Below are positions 6,989-13,091 of a stretch of 16,030 bases of DNA, one piece after another; within the stretch, counting starts at the first letter, position 1; each line of letters starts with the position of its first letter. Source of the DNA: Dyadobacter subterraneus (GTDB lineage: Bacteria > Bacteroidota > Bacteroidia > Cytophagales > Spirosomataceae). Under the pieces are notes generated by a model. That model had not been told where the DNA came from. It was given only the letters and a program-made list of their open reading frames with translations, and searched no databases. The stretch lies in the NCBI RefSeq assembly GCF_015221875.1, contig NZ_JACYGY010000005.1, positions 1 to 16,030 of the forward strand, written 5' to 3'. The position numbers and the translations under genes were made by a program.

Positions 6989-7615
6989 CTACGGCTTCAC
7001 CAGAATATAGCTCATCACCTGGCTAAGCTTTATGGCGTTATCAATGTTCAATTTCTTAAAAATTTTGACCTTTGCCTGAGATACCGTTTGCTGGGATAGT
7101 CCCAATTGCCTGGCTATTTCGGCTTGCTTTTTAAATTGGGATAAAAGTTTAGCTATCTCATATTCTCTGGCTGTGAGTAAAAAACCAGTGTCTTGAAATG
7201 CCAGCATCTCATCTTTTGACATAAGATTTTTAATGTCAAGCGGTAAATTGCCCTCCACAGCCAGCTTTACGTAACTAATAATTCTGGAAGGATCATTATG
7301 CTTGAATTGAAAACCGCTCGCGCCTGCTTTTAAATAATGTGTTATAATCTTTTCATTAACTCCTTCCACCAGAAGGAGAATAGGAGCATCTTGATATTGG
7401 GTTCTTAGTGCACCAAGATCCTTAATGATATTTTGGTGTGCATTATCAACGTTAATACCAAGAAATATTAGCGGAGTTTTAAGTATAATATTGCTTCGAA
7501 GATGTTCTGTTACACTTGAAGCTTCATAAAATTCAATTTCGCCATTTATTTCTTTTAGCATCAGTTTCATTCCTAGCCGGACCACTGTATGAGGGTCTAT
7601 CATTAAAATGACCAT
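6989..7615 (-). CDS. LuxR-type regulator lacking the phosphoacceptor Asp
   Basis: The 208-residue product has a receiver-like domain (~1-125) and a C-terminal LuxR helix-turn-helix (~147-200: LTAREYEIAKLLSQ, then AEIARQLGLSQQTVSQAKVK). The N-terminal acidic patch is reduced to a single Asp7. The strand that should carry the phospho-Asp reads TPLIFLG with Gly53, and the Thr switch is Val (ILLLVEG). The conserved Lys survives (GFQFK, Lys105). This is a pseudo-receiver, so activity is unlikely to depend on phosphorylation from a kinase, and none is nearby. The same Gly53 occurs in the paralogue at 3136-3780, which suggests a shared subfamily trait and not random decay. It sits between a sugar-phosphate transferase and rfbD on the same strand, but the terminator at 7741-7788 separates it from the former. 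Control of polysaccharide genes is a reasonable guess from context. Confidence 0.88.
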   Translation of the reverse strand: MVILMIDPHTVVRLGMKLMLKEINGEIEFYEASSVTEHLRSNIILKTPLIFLGINVDNAHQNIIKDLGALRTQYQDAPILLLVEGVNEKIITHYLKAGASGFQFKHNDPSRIISYVKLAVEGNLPLDIKNLMSKDEMLAFQDTGFLLTAREYEIAKLLSQFKKQAEIARQLGLSQQTVSQAKVKIFKKLNIDNAIKLSQVMSYILVKP

Positions 7616-7740
7616 TTATCTTTTTATCTGACGGTGAGAGGTTATGTAGGAAGCTAGTATTGGTAAGCGGAGGGCTGAATATTATAAAAACTGATCAAGT
7701 AGAATATATTCAGGTTATCGCAATTATTGAAAAATGAGTC

Positions 7741-7788
7741 AAAAAAGCCTGATTTTAACTCTTTATCTTTCGAGAGTTTAAATCAGGC
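7741..7788 (-). terminator. Intrinsic terminator after the sugar-phosphate transferase
   Basis: Arms 7747-7762 (GCCTGATTTTAACTCT) and 7773-7788 (AGAGTTTAAATCAGGC) pair over 16 positions with one mismatch and a 10-base loop. On the minus strand the hairpin is followed directly by six T residues (AAAAAA at 7741-7746 on plus). It starts 40 bases after the stop codon at 7829, a near-ideal rho-independent terminator for that gene. Confidence 0.88.
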
Positions 7789-7828
7789 CTTAATTTAAAA
7801 TAACCCTGGTTTATACAATTACATAAGG

Positions 7829-9196
7829 TCATTGACCTCTCCCAAGAACCATAACCTGTACAGTACGGAAAATAAGTTGTAAATCGTTTAGCAGGCTGTA
7901 AGACTTTAGATACTGAAGGTCATACCGAAGGCGTTCCACATTTTTAGCGACAGTATCTGCATATCCCACATTAATCTGTCCAATCGAAGTAATGCCTGGC
8001 TTTACGGTAAGGAGTCGTTGAAAGTCATGCGGCGCAGCCTCCATTAACATATCTACATCATATTTGTATAGTGGTCTGGGGCCTACTACTGACATTTCTC
8101 CCTTGATCACATTTAAAAATTGAGGCAGTTCATCCAGACGGGACTTTCTAAGAATTCGTCCTATTGGTGTAATTCTTGGGTCATTGTCACCCTGAGAATG
8201 CTGAAGGCCCATCTTGTGTGCATCTACATGCATACTGCGGAACTTGTATATTTCAAAAATTTCTCCCCATTGACCAGAACGTTTTTGCTTGAAAAATACA
8301 GGACCTGGTGAGCTAATTTTTATAGCGATCCACACAAAGAAAAATATTGGTGCCCCAAGTATCATGACCGTGGTAGAGAATAATAAATCAAATACACGTT
8401 TGACCGTTTGTTCATTAAAGCTTGAGAATGGCTTTGTATTGACCTGAATGATCGGATACATGTCATGATATTCGATTGTGGCCATGTTAGTCATAAAACC
8501 TCTGAAGTCGGGAACAAGCCGGATTTGTGTTTTTTGGCGTTCGCCAATCTTTATGACTTCCCTTACCTGGTCGTCATTCATCTCCGAAAGGCAGCAGTAT
8601 AGATAATCCAGTTTTTTGTCTTTTATCAGCGTTTCTATGTAACTAACCTCACCTTTATGATCATTAATATCAATCATCCCAAAATAACGATAACCAAGCT
8701 CTTTGCGCTCACCATAAAATTCACGAATAAGCGATGCAAGATCACCCTTACCCACAATGGCATATTTATTATAATTATAGCCCGCTTTCCTGTACGTTTT
8801 TAGTGCTGTAACAGACAACGCCTTTGCAATGCTGGATAGCGACACAAACATTACATAACTGGCAAGAAACTGAATACGGGAAAAATCCTCTCCTTTTTTA
8901 CTAAGATAAAGATAGGTAGTCATTATTGCGGCATGGACCAGCACAGCTTTTATAAAGTTCCCTAATTGCGTGTAAAAATGATAGGAAAGCCTGGTGAAGG
9001 CATAAGTTTTAAAAACATGAATAGTCAGGATCCAAACCAAATTTGCTAACAACATCAGGTTCATATACTGACTCTCTGGGAAGTTCAGTGCGTCATCAAA
9101 CCTGAAAGCGTAGGCAAGTAAAAACGAAAGGTTGAAAAAAAATACATCTGCCCACAGATGAATTTTGGTCAGGAGACCAGAATAGTGATTCCTCAT
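7829..9196 (-). CDS. Undecaprenyl-phosphate sugar-phosphate transferase (WcaJ/WbaP type)
   Basis: The 455-residue polyprenyl-phosphate hexose-1-phosphate transferase transfers a sugar phosphate (commonly glucose-1-P from UDP-glucose) to undecaprenyl phosphate. This is the committed step of exopolysaccharide, colanic-acid-like or O-antigen assembly at the inner membrane. The N-terminal third has four or five hydrophobic segments, the middle holds a nucleotide-binding-like fold (YAIVGKGDLASLI, ~145-157), and the C-terminal ~190 residues are the bacterial sugar transferase domain. That domain shows KRVFDLLFS, the re-entrant hydrophobic stretch ending SSPGPVFFKQKRSG, YKFRSM (~317-322), the catalytic RLDELPQ (~353-359) and MSVVGPRPL. 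Length and layout match the WcaJ/TIGR03023 type. The frame is open to a TTG at 9205; I chose the ATG at 9196. Substrate sugar cannot be assigned. Confidence 0.93.
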   Translation of the reverse strand: MRNHYSGLLTKIHLWADVFFFNLSFLLAYAFRFDDALNFPESQYMNLMLLANLVWILTIHVFKTYAFTRLSYHFYTQLGNFIKAVLVHAAIMTTYLYLSKKGEDFSRIQFLASYVMFVSLSSIAKALSVTALKTYRKAGYNYNKYAIVGKGDLASLIREFYGERKELGYRYFGMIDINDHKGEVSYIETLIKDKKLDYLYCCLSEMNDDQVREVIKIGERQKTQIRLVPDFRGFMTNMATIEYHDMYPIIQVNTKPFSSFNEQTVKRVFDLLFSTTVMILGAPIFFFVWIAIKISSPGPVFFKQKRSGQWGEIFEIYKFRSMHVDAHKMGLQHSQGDNDPRITPIGRILRKSRLDELPQFLNVIKGEMSVVGPRPLYKYDVDMLMEAAPHDFQRLLTVKPGITSIGQINVGYADTVAKNVERLRYDLQYLKSYSLLNDLQLIFRTVQVMVLGRGQ

Positions 9197-9549
9197 AGTT
9201 TTCAAAAATTATATAACGTTGAGTAAAATAACAATAATTACAAGAGTAGTTGTTGAACTAGCTAAACCTCAATTGAAAAATCGCATTTACCTTAGTATGA
9301 AATATCTAAGAACATTAAAGATCTTGATGAGATATAGCATAACAATTTTAAGACAAAAATCTGAATATTCCAAATATCGAAAAAGGTGGATAATGTGTAA
9401 TTGGCTATTTTTCAATTAATTAATCTTAGATTATTTAAAAAGTTAAAATATTTTCTCAATATTCTCCTAAAACTAATTCGTTTTATTTAAATGAAAATTA
9501 GGTATATTTTAATGAAGGTAAATTAAAAATTTTACAAATAGATTAAAAA

Positions 9550-9571
9550 TTCGTAGAATTATTTCTACGAA
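9550..9571. repeat. Inverted repeat TTCGTAGAA / TTCTACGAA
   Basis: Nine-base perfect arms flank a 4-base spacer TTAT. The core TAGAATTATTTCTA (9554-9567) reappears in inverse orientation at 9707-9720 (TAGAAATAATTCTA), and a third GTAGAA lies near 9640. The dyad could be an operator for a dimeric regulator or a hairpin closing an upstream transcript. No T-run follows it. Confidence 0.6.
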
Positions 9572-9650
9572 GTTGCTGGTTGACATTCTTAATCAAATTG
9601 GCGTAAAAATTAAATTACTTCATAGCTAATTTAAATCATGTAGAATTTTA

Positions 9651-9681
9651 TTGTCGTGTGCCATTTGGTTTTGTAGTTTTT
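9651..9681 (+). promoter_or_regulatory. Candidate promoter of the DUF1800-DUF1501 cluster
   Basis: TTG at 9651-9653 is followed after exactly 20 bases by TAGTTTTT (9674-9681), a 7 of 8 match to the Bacteroidota -7 consensus TAnnTTTG. The next base is G, so one extra T separates it from a perfect match. Two perfect TAGTTTTG boxes follow at 9719-9726 and 9738-9745 but lack a TTG at the right distance. The exact start site is not determined. Confidence 0.35.
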
Positions 9682-9853
9682 GATTAAAATTAGTTTTAAT
9701 TATTTGTAGAAATAATTCTAGTTTTGGATTTTCTTTTTAGTTTTGTAACTGAAGTTAATTTGCAGTTTGTGTAGGCTTTCCAATGTGGATATCTCATCCT
9801 CTCTATCTGATTTCATTCAACTACTAACCCAATATAATTTGCTACGTCTGATT

Positions 9854-11491
9854 ATGGCCTTATTAGACACTTATTTTGCCCCATTAACGGAAAAAACAGC
9901 GGCACATTTGCTAAGAAGGGCCACGTTTGGTCCTACACGCCAGGAGATTTTAGATATAACAGGGATGACTGCTACACAAGCAGTTGACTTATTAGTGAGT
10001 AATGCAAGCTTTCGCGCTTCTCCACCGCCTCCGGTTGAATTGGACGAAACTCTCCCGGATGCGGGTCAGCCATTTTTAAGTAAGCCATTTGAAAGCGGTA
10101 AAAATCCATCGCGCTATAATTATATTCAATATTGGTGGATAGGATTAATGACTGAACAATTCAACCGACCCTCTGTGTTGGAGAAGCTCACGGCATTTTG
10201 GCAGAATCATTTTGTAGTCACCATGGCTGTGGTGGGAGATTACCGATTTATGGACCAATATCTGCGGTTCCTAAGAAGCAACGCACTGGGTAATTTTCGC
10301 AACCTAGTAACTGGGATAACAAAGGATCCCGGAATGTTGATCTTTCAGAATGGAAACGAAAATAACAAAGAGCTTCCGAACGAAAATTATGGCCGGGAAT
10401 TACAGGAGCTTTTTACTGTTGGACAAAAGGACTTTTACGGGACTTATAATTACACCGAACAGGATGTAAAGGCGGCTGCGGAAGTCCTCACCGGCTGGCA
10501 GGCAACCAACAGGGCAAAAGAAGGATCAACTTCGTTCGGTACAATCTTTAATCCGGACCGGCACAATTCCGGCAATAAAGTCTTTTCATCCAAATATAAC
10601 AATACTACTATTACAGGACGTACGGGTACGGAGGCAGGAGAGGCGGAATTAAGTAGTCTCGTGAGTATGCTTTTGTCTCATCCAGAGACACCAAAATTTA
10701 TCTGCCGAAAGCTGTATCGCTGGTACGTTAATCCGGAGGTTACCCAAGAAGTAGAGGATCAGGTTATCATCCCACTGGCGAACCTTTTTTCCAGTACGGC
10801 TAATAATTTCAACATTACTCCGGTGCTTAAAAAACTGCTGACCAGTAACATTTTTTTTGATAATGCCACTATTGGTGCGATCATCAAATCGCCTGCTGAA
10901 CTGATGATCGGGACGATCAGGCTCTTTAACCAGCCTGTGCCGGATGTTACCACGGAGTTTGTTGCTTTTCGCAAAATGATTAACTTCCTAAGTTACAGCA
11001 TGAACAATCTGCAGCTCAATTTTCTGAACCAGCCTTCGGTTTTCGGATCGCTGCCCTACTTTCAGACAGGTTATTCCAAAAACTGGATCAATGGCACTAC
11101 GTTGGGCGTACGAGGTTCAACAACGGATGTAATTGTCAATCAATCTCTGGAAGTTAAACCTGGTTATAAACTGGGAATAGATATATTAGCGATCCTCTCG
11201 GCTATCCAGCCCAATTTTGCGGACGTTACCGGAACGCCGGCCATTACATGTGAACAGGTTCTGGAAGAATTTTCAAAAAATTTGTATGCAACTGATTTGC
11301 TCCAAACGCAAAAGGACTTTCTGATCGACAAAATCATGATGATGAACAGCAGCCCCAGAACGACCTGGATACGGGAGTGGGATGCGTATCGTGCAGCTAC
11401 TGCCGATGCGGCTAAACAAGGTACCATCCTTTGGCGCTGTCGGGCCATGTTACGGCAAATGTTGAGAATGGCTGAATACCAGATTTTTTAA
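9854..11491 (+). CDS. DUF1800 domain protein
   Basis: The 545-residue product matches the DUF1800 family, whose biochemical role is not established. Family marks are AAHLLRRATFGPT (~16-28), LEKLTAFWQNHFVVT (~109-123), NYGRELQELFTVG (~178-190, normally NYAREL-ELHTLG), DVKAAAEVLTGW (~204-215), FNPDRHNSGNKVF (~232-244) and LSHPETPKFICRKLYRWYV (~274-292). The frame is open 29 codons upstream to a TTG, but MALLDTYFAPLT aligns with the family start, so I use ATG 9854. No signal peptide is obvious. The stop lies only 12 bases before the DUF1501 start, so the two are surely co-transcribed. DUF1800-DUF1501 pairing is a well-known conserved neighbourhood. The His of the usual ELHTLG motif is Phe here. 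Confidence 0.92.
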   Translation: MALLDTYFAPLTEKTAAHLLRRATFGPTRQEILDITGMTATQAVDLLVSNASFRASPPPPVELDETLPDAGQPFLSKPFESGKNPSRYNYIQYWWIGLMTEQFNRPSVLEKLTAFWQNHFVVTMAVVGDYRFMDQYLRFLRSNALGNFRNLVTGITKDPGMLIFQNGNENNKELPNENYGRELQELFTVGQKDFYGTYNYTEQDVKAAAEVLTGWQATNRAKEGSTSFGTIFNPDRHNSGNKVFSSKYNNTTITGRTGTEAGEAELSSLVSMLLSHPETPKFICRKLYRWYVNPEVTQEVEDQVIIPLANLFSSTANNFNITPVLKKLLTSNIFFDNATIGAIIKSPAELMIGTIRLFNQPVPDVTTEFVAFRKMINFLSYSMNNLQLNFLNQPSVFGSLPYFQTGYSKNWINGTTLGVRGSTTDVIVNQSLEVKPGYKLGIDILAILSAIQPNFADVTGTPAITCEQVLEEFSKNLYATDLLQTQKDFLIDKIMMMNSSPRTTWIREWDAYRAATADAAKQGTILWRCRAMLRQMLRMAEYQIF

Positions 11492-11503
11492 TCGGCTACC
11501 CTG

Positions 11504-13030
11504 ATGAAAAGAAGAGAATTTTTGGCGGCCGCTTCTGCGACTATGCTGCCCGTAATGCTAAATGGCTTTGGTGTTAAATCCATTGCAGCAGAGTCTGCCC
11601 TGGTGCGTTCATTAAGACAAACCGCTGCAGCAAACGGAGATCGTATTCTCGTGATCGTTTATCTGGGAGGTGGTAACGATGGTCTCAATACGGTCATTCC
11701 GCTAGATCATTATGCCAAGTATAACGAGCTTCGGACCAATATCGCCATCCCCGAAGGCCAGGTGCTCCGCTTATCAGGTACCACGGAACTGGGTCTTCAT
11801 CCGGTTATGACGGGCTTACGCGCTTTGTATGATGAAGGAAAACTGGCGATTATCAATTCAGTATCCTATCCCAATCCTGATCTGTCACATTACCGATCGA
11901 CAGATATCTGGATGACGGGTGTGGATACTACGCAATATGCAAGGTCAGGTTGGGCCGGGCGATATCTGAATGATCGTTACCAAGGTTATCCGCAGAATTA
12001 TCCAAATCCGCAAATGGAAGATCCGCTGGCTGTTCAAATCGGACAAATCAGTACGACTACCCTGCTGGGCAATGAACAGTCTATGGGAATAACCCTGCAG
12101 GACCCCAACAGCTTTTATCAGCTGATTGGAGAGCCCAATACTTCTGATGACAGAGTTCCCTGCTGTTATGCCGGTGACCTGATTTCTTTTGTAAGGCAAC
12201 AACAGGTACTCACGGTAGGTTATGCGGCGGAAATCAAGACAGCTGCGGACGCGGGGACCAATCTGGCTGCCTATCCTGATGCTGCTTTAAAAAATGAACT
12301 TGCAGAACAATTAAAAATCGTAGCCCGTTTGATTCACGGTGGGCTTCGCTCCAAAATATACTACGTTGAACTGGGTGGCTTTGATACACATTCCGGCCAG
12401 GTAGGAACCAGCAATAACGAGGGGGTTCATGCGCAGCTTCTAAAAAAAGTATCTGATGCTATTGCCGCCTTCCAGCAGGATCTGAAATTACAGGGAACAG
12501 AGGATAAGGTTTTGGGTATGACTTTCTCCGACTTTGGCCGGCGGGCCAATTCCAATGCCTCCAAAGGAACGGATCACGGGGTGGGGGCACCAATGTTTGT
12601 TTTTGGTACTGGTATCAAACGGCAGCTGATCGGCACCAGCCCTAATCTGGACACCGGCTTATTGCCGATATCGCCCCAGTCCTGGGATACCAACCGGGAT
12701 ATCAAAATGCAGATCGATTTCCGGCGGGTCTATGCGGACGTATTGAACGACTGGTTTGGAGCAGCGGGTTCAAAAACAGATCAGGTACTTTTTAGAAATT
12801 TTAAAACCACCTCTCTTTTTTCTGATGTCATACAAAGTGTTTCCTCTGGTTCCTGGATCAACCCGGAAGTATGGTCTAACGGTCGTGTGCCTGTTTCATC
12901 TGCTATGGTAAGGATTAATTCGGGCCATACTATCTCTGTGGGACAAAACATTTTTGCAAAGGAAGTAAAGGTAGAGGCAGGAGGGAAGCTACAGTTTCTG
13001 GGAGATTACAGTGTGAATATTTCCGGTTGA
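11504..13030 (+). CDS. DUF1501 domain protein with Tat-like signal and C-terminal beta domain
   Basis: The 508-residue product starts MKRREFLAAASATMLP, a twin-arginine signal with a hydrophobic core ending near AA(28-29), so it is probably exported folded to the periplasm. The DUF1501 core (~46-440) shows YLGGGNDGLNTVIPL (53-67), NPDLSHYRSTDIW (124-136), ELGGFDTHSGQ (289-299) and GTDHGVGAPMFVFG (355-368). These positions carry the metal-site-like Asp/His residues that connect DUF1501 to the alkaline phosphatase/sulfatase fold. After the core, ~447-508 form an extra segment beginning SSGSWINPEVWSNGRVP and ending in short beta-like repeats. This resembles the GSW-P--W--G-VP beta modules common in secreted Bacteroidota proteins. 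No T9SS tail follows it. Substrate unknown. Confidence 0.92.
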   Translation: MKRREFLAAASATMLPVMLNGFGVKSIAAESALVRSLRQTAAANGDRILVIVYLGGGNDGLNTVIPLDHYAKYNELRTNIAIPEGQVLRLSGTTELGLHPVMTGLRALYDEGKLAIINSVSYPNPDLSHYRSTDIWMTGVDTTQYARSGWAGRYLNDRYQGYPQNYPNPQMEDPLAVQIGQISTTTLLGNEQSMGITLQDPNSFYQLIGEPNTSDDRVPCCYAGDLISFVRQQQVLTVGYAAEIKTAADAGTNLAAYPDAALKNELAEQLKIVARLIHGGLRSKIYYVELGGFDTHSGQVGTSNNEGVHAQLLKKVSDAIAAFQQDLKLQGTEDKVLGMTFSDFGRRANSNASKGTDHGVGAPMFVFGTGIKRQLIGTSPNLDTGLLPISPQSWDTNRDIKMQIDFRRVYADVLNDWFGAAGSKTDQVLFRNFKTTSLFSDVIQSVSSGSWINPEVWSNGRVPVSSAMVRINSGHTISVGQNIFAKEVKVEAGGKLQFLGDYSVNISG

Positions 13031-13091
13031 TCAACGCCCGGTTATTGCGATAAAGTTAGATATCAAATTTACCACAGTTAACAGTATTGCA

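Larger units (their letters stand above)
9197..9853. other. Long AT-rich divergent intergenic region
   Basis: About 660 bases separate the minus-strand sugar transferase from the plus-strand DUF1800 gene. The part nearest 9290-9420 has a 40-codon plus-strand frame rich in Lys, Arg, Ile and Leu with no recognisable features, which I take as chance. From about 9540 to 9745 there are inverted motifs and several TAGTTTTG-like boxes described separately. This half probably holds the promoter and 5' leader of the three-gene cluster that follows. Confidence 0.5.

Noticed and set aside
9203..9234. TTG-N20-TAATTTTTG promoter-like arrangement before the sugar transferase on the minus strand
   Set aside because: The -7 box has one extra base and ends only 6 bases before the ATG, which would force a leaderless transcript. 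Too weak to list as a feature.
9219..9419. Plus-strand 66-codon frame between the divergent genes
   Set aside because: Low-complexity Lys/Arg/Ile/Leu-rich translation of AT-rich DNA with no motif; likely chance.
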